From assembly GCA_027364495.1 (NCBI GenBank), contig DAHXPE010000084.1, positions 1 to 10,409 on the forward strand: a DNA stretch of 10,409 nt, written 5' to 3'. Positions within the stretch are counted from its first letter, which is position 1, and each line of letters opens with the position of its first letter. Source of the DNA: Candidatus Heimdallarchaeota archaeon. GTDB lineage: Archaea; Asgardarchaeota; Heimdallarchaeia; Hodarchaeales; LC-3. The translations under genes were made by a program, and so were the position numbers. Below are positions 1 to 7,064 of the stretch, piece after piece. Below the pieces are notes generated by a model. The model had not been told where the DNA came from and made no database searches. It saw nothing but the letters and a program-made list of their open reading frames with translations.

Positions 1-1
1 G

Positions 2-100
2 CAACAAATGAAATATGAATATCAGTACGTTCAACAACAGCCTAAATTGTTGAGAGCTGATGGGATCGATGTTGCCAACGCTTCCAATTTAAGTGTATAG
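2..100 (+). CDS. C-terminal tail of an unrecognised protein (partial, cut by window start)
   Basis: An open frame enters from the left edge and runs 32 codons to a TAG at 98-100. The peptide is rich in Gln and Tyr, then reads KLLRADGIDVANASNLSV at its end. Base composition is clearly less AT-rich than the intergenic DNA that follows, and the frame stops just before a clear TATA-like promoter for the next gene, so I believe it is the true 3' end of an upstream gene. I do not recognise the family. No membrane segment or metal motif is visible in this short piece. Confidence 0.5.
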   Translation, partial: QQMKYEYQYVQQQPKLLRADGIDVANASNLSV

Positions 101-117
101 AACCATTGTTATATATG

Positions 118-126
118 TTTATATAC
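118..126 (+). promoter_or_regulatory. TATA-box candidate for the gene at 147
   Basis: TTTATATAC lies 20-28 bases before the ATG at 147. At this archaeal TATA-to-start distance, transcription would begin at or within a few bases of the start codon (leaderless). Seen by eye only; AT-rich DNA gives many such matches. Confidence 0.45.
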
Positions 127-146
127 ATTTTTAGAAACGGATTTTT

Positions 147-560
147 ATGAAACCAAGTATATTTTTATTAGGAATTATATCATTGATCTATTTACTTATT
201 TTTCTATTCTTAGATCTAGCCTCTTCAGGACCAATGTTTGTTCAGTTTATGATTTTTTGGATGTTTTTATGGTTTGTGTTTAATTTACTACTCACTAATA
301 TTGTCTACAGAGATGCAATCAAGAATAACAATCCAAATGCTGTATTAATGAGTATTTTGGTATTCTTTTCTGGAATTTTAGGTGTTGTGATTTACTTTAT
401 TATAAGAAAACCTCAAGATCAATATGCAACAACTCCCTCTAGTAAGCAATCAACCATAAATAAACAATCTCAATATGAACATTCATTTTGCTCGGTATGT
501 GGCTCTAAAACAGACAATAATTCTATTTTTTGTCAGAATTGTGGTGCTACCGTTCAATAA
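147..560 (+). CDS. Small membrane protein with C-terminal zinc ribbon (copy 1)
   Basis: A 137-residue protein. Hydrophobic segments lie near residues 4-24, 31-53 and 65-86, followed by a polar linker (about 88-112) and a zinc ribbon with Cys115/Cys118 and Cys129/Cys132 (CxxC-x10-CxxC). The stretch after the second helix (VYRDAIKNNNPNAV, then a Gly-containing helix) resembles the short PLDc_N-like membrane domains often joined to zinc ribbons in archaea. It has a close paralogue at 3973-4437: my hand alignment of the last 92 residues is gap-free with about 55% identity. The ATG has a TATA-like box at the right distance and a GGA just upstream, as has the paralogue. The ribbon should face the cytoplasm and could bind a partner or nucleic acid. 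Function is unknown. Confidence 0.85.
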   Translation: MKPSIFLLGIISLIYLLIFLFLDLASSGPMFVQFMIFWMFLWFVFNLLLTNIVYRDAIKNNNPNAVLMSILVFFSGILGVVIYFIIRKPQDQYATTPSSKQSTINKQSQYEHSFCSVCGSKTDNNSIFCQNCGATVQ

Positions 561-877
561 AGATTAAATTTTTCAAAGCATATATGTATTTATGATTAGT
601 AGGTTCCTTTTGATAATTATACTTTTTTCAACGCTTTTAAACCAGATATCAATCACTTTTATAATAATTTTAGTATTAAATTCAAAATAGAGTTTAGCCA
701 CAATTCAGTAAAGATTCCCGACAATTTTATGTATGGTGGTTTTTAATTTCAGTGATACTATACAATTCAATTTTTATTTTCTTATTCATAGTAATAATTC
801 TGAATTTGCTTAAATAAAACCTTTTTTTGATAAAGTCTTTTTTAAAATTTTATAAAAACGGTAAAGAAATAAATATT
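561..877. other. Convergent intergenic region, no convincing gene
   Basis: This AT-rich spacer lies between two genes that point at each other. It holds T-tracts on the plus strand (569-573 and about 625-631) and A-tracts that read as T-tracts on the minus strand near 841-860, fitting archaeal oligo-T termination in both directions. A 32-codon hydrophobic frame at 592-690 exists but has nothing to support it. I see no RNA gene or repeat. Confidence 0.5.
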
Positions 878-1453
878 TTAGGTATATTGAGCATCAATAA
901 AAGCTCTAATGTTGCCAATTGACCAATTTGCTTCATAAAGAGTTTTGGCAGACAATGCAATGTAATCACAGGTTGAACAGTTTTCCGCATGGGTTTCTTT
1001 TTGACCGGTAACTGTCCAAAAGCATTGATCATTATTGGCATGGTAAGGCTGGTGATTTGGATTATTACATCCACAGTAACAAATCAATTGCGATAAAACA
1101 TCTTTATGATCAAGAGCGAATTGATAGGCAGTTGATAATTTTGGATTTTGAGTTAGGGTTGGATCATAACGAGATGGCATGTTTGGAGGTAATGGAAGAG
1201 TTTGTCCAATTGTATTAGTAAAACTCGTGGTTCCTACAGAATTAAAATTAGAAAGAATAAAAAATCCTGAGGTTATGGAAAGAACGACTAGGATTGTAGC
1301 AAAAACTAGTTTTTTACTTTGTTTGTTACTGGAGAATTTTTTCTTTTCCTTCTTTATTTTCATGCTCATTTTATTTAGAGAATTATTTATATCTACATTA
1401 GATTTCTCCTTTTTGGTAATTAATGCATTTCTTTGACTTCTACGATGACTCAT
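878..1453 (-). CDS. Membrane-anchored PCYCGC-motif protein
   Basis: A 191-residue protein with a very basic N-terminus (1-47), one membrane helix (about 48-68) and an external domain. That domain carries CYCGC (residues 125-129), then His134, His138, Cys144, and a HxxxCxxC group (His155, Cys159, Cys162). The CYCGC core followed by spaced His/Cys is the hallmark of the PCYCGC family (PF13798), known from bacterial lipoproteins and some archaea but without an assigned reaction. The many Cys/His residues suggest metal or Fe-S/heme-related binding; that is inference. The usual Pro before CYCGC is Ile here. The frame could start three codons earlier (1462), but the ATG at 1453 sits 9 bases after AAAGGA and about 25-30 after a TATA-like box. 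It is divergent from the cupredoxin operon, so the two may be co-regulated. Confidence 0.85.
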   Translation of the reverse strand: MSHRRSQRNALITKKEKSNVDINNSLNKMSMKIKKEKKKFSSNKQSKKLVFATILVVLSITSGFFILSNFNSVGTTSFTNTIGQTLPLPPNMPSRYDPTLTQNPKLSTAYQFALDHKDVLSQLICYCGCNNPNHQPYHANNDQCFWTVTGQKETHAENCSTCDYIALSAKTLYEANWSIGNIRAFIDAQYT

Positions 1454-1474
1454 AATTATCATTCCTTTATTTTT

Positions 1475-1486
1475 TTAAAATAAAGA
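1475..1486 (-). promoter_or_regulatory. TATA-box candidate for the PCYCGC gene
   Basis: On the minus strand this reads CTTTATTTTAAA, centred about 28 bases before the ATG at 1453. An AAAGGA (1468-1463) lies between box and start and could act as a ribosome site if the transcript has a leader. Confidence 0.35.
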
Positions 1487-1941
1487 TTATTCTTCTATGA
1501 TTATTATACTAATTTATTCTTCAGTCAGCATTAAAAAATTAAAAATACTTATGATAAAATTTAACTTTTTAAAATTTTCAAATTTACTATGGTATATTGA
1601 CCATTTTTTGAGATTGATTCCTTTTAGAAAGTTAAAAAAATTCTATGTTTGTATAATTTTTATGGTTTTAGAAAAAGAAATGGAAAGATTTACGCTGATA
1701 AAATGATATTTAATCTAGTTGATCTTATTAAAAAGTGATTTTAATATTTTAGACTATAAATTTTTGTAATCAATGAATTCAAGAATGATTCTTTTGAAAA
1801 AAAGGTTAGTTTACTATTTCCAAAGGAATTGATTATTATTCTTTAAAGAGAACCTCATTAGAATGTTTTGAATTCCTAAAATAATTAGGTTACCATAATT
1901 TACTATTAAGTAAAAATACCATATACCTGTGTAAAGAAGTA

Positions 1942-1951
1942 TTAAAATATA
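1942..1951 (+). promoter_or_regulatory. TATA-box candidate for the cupredoxin operon
   Basis: TTAAAATATA lies 26-35 bases before the ATG at 1977, so the transcript would start almost at the start codon. No Shine-Dalgarno-like sequence precedes that ATG, which agrees with a leaderless first gene, while the second gene of the operon has a strong one. Confidence 0.45.
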
Positions 1952-1976
1952 ATTTCAAGCTATTGATTGAATATTT

Positions 1977-2462
1977 ATGGCTTATAGGTTATTTTCGAAA
2001 AAAATTGTGATTATTGTTTTGATACTTCTTTCACCATTATTTCTCGTTATGTCATTTAATACACAGACCAATTCTCCACCAAAACAATCGATAATAATGG
2101 ATTTAAACGCTGAAAAATATGAATTTACTCCTAATAAAATTACCGTTCCATATAATACTAATTTAACCTTAATTCTTCATTCAAAAGATACTATTCACGG
2201 GTTTTATCTTGAGGGGTATGATTTAAAGCAAACAATTTGTAATGAACACTATTTTACGCTTTCATTCATCACAAACAAAGTTGGAACATTTATTTTTAAA
2301 TGTAATGAGCCAGCATGTGGTCCATATCATCCGTATATGATAGGATCATTGACCGTTACACCAGACAGACAACTATCATTACAGTATGTTGTTATAACCT
2401 TTGCTTTACTCGTTGTTACATCAATATTTATAGTTAAATGGAGGAAGTCAAGTGGTCAGTAA
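1977..2462 (+). CDS. Membrane-anchored cupredoxin (COX2/N2OR-like copper site)
   Basis: A 161-residue protein with a membrane helix at each end (about 9-27 and 135-155) and a cupredoxin beta-barrel between them, placed outside the membrane. The copper ligands are visible: His74 in DTIHGF, then FKCNEPACGPYHPYM with Cys109, Cys114, His118 and Met121. This resembles the CuA loop of cytochrome oxidase subunit II and nitrous oxide reductase, where the Cys pair is normally spaced Cx3C; here it is Cx4C. The Cys114-x3-His118-x2-Met121 part alone could also make a single-copper (blue) site. The protein lacks the two-helix hairpin of a true COX2. The gene overlaps the next one by 11 bases, so the two products probably work together in electron transfer or copper handling. 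Confidence 0.85.
   Translation: MAYRLFSKKIVIIVLILLSPLFLVMSFNTQTNSPPKQSIIMDLNAEKYEFTPNKITVPYNTNLTLILHSKDTIHGFYLEGYDLKQTICNEHYFTLSFITNKVGTFIFKCNEPACGPYHPYMIGSLTVTPDRQLSLQYVVITFALLVVTSIFIVKWRKSSGQ
2440..2444 (+). promoter_or_regulatory. Ribosome-binding site deciding the GTG start at 2452
   Basis: GGAGG inside the end of the cupredoxin gene lies 7 bases before the GTG at 2452. This good spacing supports the unusual start codon and the 11-base overlap, and suggests that the two genes are translationally coupled. Confidence 0.7.
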
Positions 2463-3828
2463 AGATTTCTTATTACATTCATTGCAGGAACCATTTGACG
2501 TCTCATCAATTATTTCTAAATTTGATATTTTTTGGAAAGTTAAAATTTTTTTATTGTTATTTAGTCTATATTTGATATTCGAGGGATTATTTGGAATTCA
2601 AATTGGTATTTTAAACCCAATTATAACTGTTATTTGGATTGGTTGGTGGATAGTTATTGTATTATTTTATTTACCATTTAATGCAAAAAATTGGTGTTCT
2701 ATTTGTCCTATACCTGCTTTAGGACAAATTTATAATAGATATGCACCAATACAATGGCTTCAATCAAAAAAATTTAATAAAAAAATATCATTATATGGAA
2801 TTTTACCTCTATTGTTATTTTTATTATTTAGTGCAGTATCTGTGCCAGTTAGTACTATACCAATAATAACTGGATTGGTTTTATTAGCTCTATTCTTGAT
2901 TGCAACTATAATAGATATAGTTTATGGAGAACGAATATTTTGTAAAGAAGTCTGCCCAATTAATCCAATGTTGCAGACCTACAATAACATTCGATCAGTT
3001 TCATTACAAACAGTTAATTTTTCTATTTGCACAACAAATCATGAAAAAACTTGTATGATAGGTGATTCAAATTCTTACGGTTGTGATTGGGGATTTTTCC
3101 CTGGTAAATTAAAAAACAATATCAATGATTGCACCAACTGTTGTGATTGCATAAAAGCTTGTAATTACAACAATTTATCGTTAGTTACCAAGAAAACTAG
3201 CCTTTTTCCAGAAGAATATGAAAATCTAAGCTGGATCAGAAGTTTTTTACCGTTGTTTTTTCTGAGTATGGTGCTATTATACAGCATAACAAAAATTGCG
3301 ACTATTGAACAATTTCATAGAATCATTCTAATAAATACAATTCCAGATATAGTAGTAGCACTTATTATGGAATCAATTTTTACACTCATTGTAATTCCAT
3401 CTGTCTTTTCCCTTTTAATAGTGTTACCTCTTTATAAATTTGTCCAAAGACCAGATTTGAAGATTTTACTTATCAAAAAGAGTACTTTTTCATCTATACC
3501 AATGAGTTTAGCGTTTTGGATTGTTTTTACGATTTATCTAATAATTCCTAACATAAATTTATTGTTATTCTGGTTAGCTGATCCATTTTTATTAAATTGG
3601 AATATTTTTAATTTGAAAAATGTATCAGTATATTCAAGTTTCTTAAAAGAGCTATTTAATTATTTCAGCCAGATTATAATGATTTTAGGATATTATTTTA
3701 CATTATTTTATGCTTACAAATTGTTAGAAACTAGTGAAACAAATTTAGGAAAAAAATATTTAATCATGTTAGGTCAATTTATCTTCTATTCTTTAATCTT
3801 TATTATTATTTCAGTGGTTTATTTATAA
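2452..3828 (+). CDS. NapH/CcoG-like membrane polyferredoxin (4Fe-4S)
   Basis: A 458-residue integral membrane protein. N-terminal helices at about 31-52 and 55-77 are followed by WCSICP (Cys82, Cys85), then helices at about 113-131 and 134-157, then FCKEVCP (Cys164, Cys168). These CxxCP/CxxxCP pairs are the mark of the NapH/NosR/CcoG group. A cytoplasmic Fe-S domain follows: CxxCxxCxxxC (Cys227, 230, 233, 237), plus extra Cys193, 201, 211 and 231 that could hold a second cluster. About five further helices (263-458) extend beyond a minimal NapH. Family members pass electrons across the membrane or, for CcoG, reduce Cu(II). The tight coupling to a cupredoxin suggests electron exchange with the external copper site or copper reduction; this is inference. 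GTG start, supported by GGAGG 7 bases upstream. Confidence 0.85.
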   Translation: MVSKDFLLHSLQEPFDVSSIISKFDIFWKVKIFLLLFSLYLIFEGLFGIQIGILNPIITVIWIGWWIVIVLFYLPFNAKNWCSICPIPALGQIYNRYAPIQWLQSKKFNKKISLYGILPLLLFLLFSAVSVPVSTIPIITGLVLLALFLIATIIDIVYGERIFCKEVCPINPMLQTYNNIRSVSLQTVNFSICTTNHEKTCMIGDSNSYGCDWGFFPGKLKNNINDCTNCCDCIKACNYNNLSLVTKKTSLFPEEYENLSWIRSFLPLFFLSMVLLYSITKIATIEQFHRIILINTIPDIVVALIMESIFTLIVIPSVFSLLIVLPLYKFVQRPDLKILLIKKSTFSSIPMSLAFWIVFTIYLIIPNINLLLFWLADPFLLNWNIFNLKNVSVYSSFLKELFNYFSQIIMILGYYFTLFYAYKLLETSETNLGKKYLIMLGQFIFYSLIFIIISVVYL

Positions 3829-3930
3829 TAGGATAAAGCGAATAAAAATGTCAAAATCAAAAAATTTCAACTCAATCTTAAAACATTTAAAATTACTTTA
3901 TTGAAACTTTATTATTTAAATACGATTTTT

Positions 3931-3938
3931 TTTATAAC
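3931..3938 (+). promoter_or_regulatory. TATA-box candidate for the gene at 3973
   Basis: TTTATAAC lies 35-42 bases before the ATG, directly after a run of T residues that could also end the operon transcript upstream. A nearer alternative (around 3954-3960) matches the TATAC seen upstream of the paralogue at 147. AAGGA with a 7-base gap to the ATG could be a ribosome site. Confidence 0.3.
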
Positions 3939-3972
3939 CTAATATAGTTAAATCATATACTAAGGAATTTTT

Positions 3973-4437
3973 ATGAAAACAAAAATATATTTGCTTGCAT
4001 TTATAGCATTGATGACTTATTTACTAAATTTTCTATCATTCTCAGTGAATGCTCAAGGTGGACCTTATTATGGTAATAATAACATGATGGGAGGAAATGG
4101 ACCATTTGCATTTTTTAGTTTATTCATGATACTAATCATGATTTTTGGTCTTTTATTTAATTTAGTCCTCGCCATTATTGTTTATAAAGATGCAGTCAAG
4201 AACAACAATCAAAATGCTGTTTTAATGGGTGTTCTAGTTTTTTTTACTGGAATTATAGGTTTGGTGCTTTACTTTTTACTAAAAGGCTCTCAAAATAACT
4301 ATGCAACATCACCTTTCCCTACGAATCCACCCACAAATAATCAATCTCAATATAGAAATTCATTTTGTTCGATATGTGGAACACAATTAGACGGTAACAC
4401 AAACTTTTGTCCGAATTGTGGAGCCGTTACAAAATAA
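3973..4437 (+). CDS. Small membrane protein with C-terminal zinc ribbon (copy 2)
   Basis: A 154-residue paralogue of the protein at 147-560. Residues 1-27 form a signal-peptide-like or first membrane helix with a possible cleavage after SVNA. A Gly/Asn/Met-rich stretch (28-43) follows that copy 1 lacks. Helices lie at about 44-70 and 82-103, then a polar linker and a zinc ribbon (Cys132, Cys135, Cys146, Cys149). The last 92 residues align gap-free with copy 1 at about 55% identity, and VYKDAVKNNNQNAVLM is the most conserved block. Bases around the start (GGAATTTTTATGAAA against GGATTTTTATGAAA in copy 1) are also similar, pointing to duplication of gene and leader. It has its own promoter downstream of the cupredoxin operon. 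Role unknown; possibly a membrane adaptor. Confidence 0.85.
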   Translation: MKTKIYLLAFIALMTYLLNFLSFSVNAQGGPYYGNNNMMGGNGPFAFFSLFMILIMIFGLLFNLVLAIIVYKDAVKNNNQNAVLMGVLVFFTGIIGLVLYFLLKGSQNNYATSPFPTNPPTNNQSQYRNSFCSICGTQLDGNTNFCPNCGAVTK

Positions 4438-4443
4438 TTTTTT
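4437..4443 (+). terminator. Oligo-T terminator candidate
   Basis: A run of six T residues directly follows the stop codon of the gene ending at 4437. Archaeal transcription often ends at such tracts without a hairpin. It also overlaps the last codons of the converging pseudogene. Confidence 0.35.
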
Positions 4444-4948
4444 ATTTACTCAAATTCTGATTGTAGAATAGCCAGGGGTTGTTGCCAATCCTTTGCTCTC
4501 TAAGAACTGATCGTGGTTTACAACCAAGATCTTGAGCTGTACGATGAATGTCTTTAAGTATTACTTCACCAGATCTACACCTTTGAAAAAGATAAACAAG
4601 GTAAACAATAAGGAATATCTGTGCCTTACTGCTAGCAGTATAGTTCAGAATCCATGAAATAAACTAGAGGAAGATTCAGAATGATATTTATGAAACCAAA
4701 GCCAACACCAAGGGAAAAAACTCCTATTTTTTGTGTATTGGATTTTATAAAGACAAATCAGTAAAAAAAGCTAATTCGAGAATTGAGAATCCAAATATAC
4801 CAATAATAACGTTATAGAATTTAGTATCTAGACTAAAAGATTGAAGAAAAGACTCAGGTAATAAAGCAAATGCTAAAGGAATAGGAAAGCCGAACAGAAT
4901 AGCCATCATCCAAAAGAAAAACGCATAAAATGATAAATATAGTGCCAC
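4442..4948 (-). pseudogene. Frameshifted four-helix membrane protein gene
   Basis: Three minus-strand open segments join into one plausible protein of about 168 residues. Segment A (4948-4745, GTG start) gives two hydrophobic stretches ending LELAFFTD. Segment B (about 4758-4632), one frame over, continues with a Gly-rich membrane stretch ending VYFMDSE. Segment C (about 4663-4442) is in A's frame again, has no start codon of its own, and adds a helix (AQIFLIVYLVYLF) and a basic tail (KDIHRTAQDLGCKPRSVLRE) that looks helix-turn-helix-like. One extra T near 4758 and one base fewer near 4650 would restore the frame, while A's own frame is full of stops between. A possible earlier ATG at 4985 would need another shift. 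I do not recognise the family. Either a decayed gene or two assembly indels. Confidence 0.5.
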
Positions 4949-4976
4949 ATCTTTTAGCCTTGAATTCTCTGAAATA

Positions 4977-5207
4977 GCTTAGCATGAAGTTGTTAAAAAT
5001 AAGATATTGAACTGGTTCGTGAGTTTAAATAGATATGCAATTAATGTATTAGAAGAAAAAAGTTTAATAGAACGTTATCCAGATCTAAATAATCTTTGGT
5101 CCTCATACTTCAAGTTAAAACAGTTGTTTTTGAGAAATTACGGTTTACTATGTGAAATTATTTCTTTTCGATTTTGGTCTATTAGAAACTCAACTTTAAA
5201 AATATGA
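4977..5207 (+). pseudogene. Orphan ORF remnant without a proper start
   Basis: An open frame follows a TAG at 4974-4976 and runs to a TGA at 5205-5207. The only start-like codons are TTG at 5007 and later non-ATG codons, with no ribosome site. The first 50 or so residues (containing RYAINVLEEKSLIERYPDL) have a balanced, protein-like composition with Trp, Pro and charged residues, unlike the chance frames in this window; the end is low-complexity. It sits between a decayed gene and a transposase, so it may be the leftover of a gene broken by insertion or deletion. Family not recognised. Confidence 0.25.
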
Positions 5208-5495
5208 TTTTTTAAAAATTACCTTTTTCAATTATTTGACGATTTTTTTCTTTAAATATTCTCTTTTCTAAAATTTTATCCATTTTTTTATTGAAATAGT
5301 AAAATAAAGAAGATATCTTAGCCTCAACCATTTTGTCGCTTACTTTTTTGTAGTTAATAATTATTCATGTATTATTAGAGTAATATAAGAATTAAATTTT
5401 AATTCAATAGTATTTTAGATATACTCATCGACTACAATAAATAAATTTATAAACATTGAAATAAAAAATAATAACAAGATAAAAAGGTCTAAAAT
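5208..5495. other. AT-rich leader region of the insertion sequence
   Basis: This very AT-rich stretch holds no credible frame. It contains a TATA-like TTTATAAA (5446-5453), AAAGG (5483-5487) before the GTG start at 5496, and probably the left end of the insertion sequence. The exact element boundary cannot be read with confidence. Confidence 0.4.
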
Positions 5496-7064
5496 GTGTT
5501 TGAAAAACAGTTTAAACTGACAATAAAGCAAGGACGGGGGTACCAGTATGTATATATGCAACGAGTAGTTCATACCGGGAAAAAACGAAAAATAGAATCC
5601 TTTTCACTGGGAACGGTAGAAAACATCGCAAAAATCATAACTTCCATCCAGGGATCAACTGAAAGTCTATTTTTCGGAGAGGTTTTACTTTATTGCTTTA
5701 CAAAGTATGAAAATTTTGACCAATTGTTAAATTCAACTCTCATTTCTTCATCGTTATCTAAAAATGAAATTGAAATAATGCATTGGATTATTAATACTAT
5801 AATATTAGTGCCATATAGCAAACAGCATGTATTAAGACATTTTTCTCACTCAGCTTATTCAGAACTTATGCCTACTCCTGAAAGTAATGCAATTTATGCG
5901 CTTATGGATAAATTCAAAGATCCGGAATTGTATTATGAATCATATATTCAACAAACACTCTCAAAATTACAATATATTCCGGAATGGCATCATTTCGATA
6001 CAACGACTATATACTTTTATTCCGATTATGATGAGCTGCGCACAAGAGGGTTTGGAAAAGATGGAAAGAAAGGATCACCTTTAATCAAGCTAGCATTAAG
6101 TTGTACAGAGGATCTTATACCAGTCATGTATAAAGTCTATCCAGGAAGAGAAAGTGATCAAACGGCATTCCAAGAATTTATTTATAAGGTTAAAAATCGA
6201 CCAGATTTGAAACAAAAAATAATTACTTTCGACGCAGGATGCTACTCTATCAAAAAAGTTGAACAACTGGAAACTGATGGTTTCCAATATGTTTGTATGT
6301 CTGATATCTCTTTATTTACTCTAGAAAGCACTCCACAACAGCAAATTATTGATGGTGGCGAATGGACACTCCAACCAGGATCCTATAAAGGTAGACGTAT
6401 TCTTGAAGCCTATAACGTTACGCATCACTTGGCTGCTATTGATAAACTTTCAAGAAAAATGGGAATAGTGTCACAATTTGTTGATTCAGTTATCGGTAGA
6501 ACGCCAGATGCAAAATTAAAAAAAGTTCAAGAATTAATAAATGGATTAGGTCTTAAAAGATTGATATCGATAACCCTCTCCGAAGATAAACTCGTTTTAA
6601 CTATCCACGAAAATGAGGTTCAAATTCAAAAAGAAAAGTTAAAAAAATTAGTCCTCATGACTAATCTTCCAGCTACAACTTCTGATACAGATCTCATTAA
6701 ATGTTATTTAAAAAGATCATCAATAGAGCAGGTATATCGTTATATTAAGAGTCCCTTTGAAATTCGCCCTGTATATCATTGGAAACAGCAACGAATACGT
6801 TCCCATATCTTTCTCGTTCTTCTAGGGTATTTTCATCTCACACTTTTACGATATTATCTTTCTTTTCGTTATGCAATTAACTTTACACTTGAGCACCTAT
6901 TGGAAGATCTCCTTTACTCAACGATCATTCGTTCAGAGCCTCGACCTGGAAAATATCTTCTTAATTTAGGTAAACAACCAGCATGGATCGTGAATGTAGT
7001 TAAAGATTGGAATATAAATCTGAATCAAGACGTTTCACTAGAACAATTTTCAATTAATGAATAA
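5496..7064 (+). CDS. IS4-superfamily DDE transposase (IS1634-like), intact
   Basis: A 522-residue transposase that cuts and joins DNA at the ends of its own element. The DDE triad is visible: Asp168 in HHFDTTTIYF, Asp246 in IITFDAGCY, and Glu411. Glu411 lies in a perfect IS4-type signature Y(2)R(3)E(6)K (Tyr404, Arg407, Glu411, Lys418). The length, the N-terminal RGYQYVYM opening, the insertion between the second Asp and the Glu, and the IRSHIFLVLLGYFHL helix after the signature all fit IS1634-type members. Start is GTG at 5496, with AAAGG about 8 bases upstream; the overlapping ATG at 5494 is in another frame and stops at once. The gene is unbroken, so the element may be active, though its ends are not clear. 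Its neighbours to the left are decayed, as is common near mobile DNA. Confidence 0.92.
   Translation: MFEKQFKLTIKQGRGYQYVYMQRVVHTGKKRKIESFSLGTVENIAKIITSIQGSTESLFFGEVLLYCFTKYENFDQLLNSTLISSSLSKNEIEIMHWIINTIILVPYSKQHVLRHFSHSAYSELMPTPESNAIYALMDKFKDPELYYESYIQQTLSKLQYIPEWHHFDTTTIYFYSDYDELRTRGFGKDGKKGSPLIKLALSCTEDLIPVMYKVYPGRESDQTAFQEFIYKVKNRPDLKQKIITFDAGCYSIKKVEQLETDGFQYVCMSDISLFTLESTPQQQIIDGGEWTLQPGSYKGRRILEAYNVTHHLAAIDKLSRKMGIVSQFVDSVIGRTPDAKLKKVQELINGLGLKRLISITLSEDKLVLTIHENEVQIQKEKLKKLVLMTNLPATTSDTDLIKCYLKRSSIEQVYRYIKSPFEIRPVYHWKQQRIRSHIFLVLLGYFHLTLLRYYLSFRYAINFTLEHLLEDLLYSTIIRSEPRPGKYLLNLGKQPAWIVNVVKDWNINLNQDVSLEQFSINE

Larger units (their letters stand above)
1463..1976. other. Divergent promoter region, 514 bases, no convincing gene
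   Basis: This spacer separates the minus-strand PCYCGC gene from the plus-strand cupredoxin operon and holds both promoters. A 69-codon frame at 1497-1706 has a low-complexity Lys/Ile/Phe/Leu translation, as expected by chance in such AT-rich DNA, and is not called. A short dyad (CCTAA-5-TTAGG, 1875-1889) followed by GGTTACC lies about 50 bases upstream of the cupredoxin TATA box and could be an operator. The spacer is long for a compact prokaryotic genome. Confidence 0.45.

Noticed and set aside
592..690. 32-codon hydrophobic frame starting with ATG
   Set aside because: Too short and too AT-driven to separate from chance; no promoter at proper distance and no conserved partner.
850..1462. 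Frames overlapping the PCYCGC gene: minus strand 850-1074 and plus strand 1179-1436
   Set aside because: Both are alternative-frame or antisense shadows of a gene with clear family motifs; their translations have no motif and no start context.
1497..1706. Plus-strand frame of 69 codons in the divergent spacer
   Set aside because: Low-complexity Lys/Ile/Phe/Leu composition expected in AT-rich non-coding DNA, no ribosome site, and it starts inside the promoter region of the minus-strand gene.
5887..6287. Frames inside the transposase gene (plus 5887-6084, minus 6096-6287)
   Set aside because: They lie across the transposase region holding both catalytic Asp residues and are simple frame shadows.
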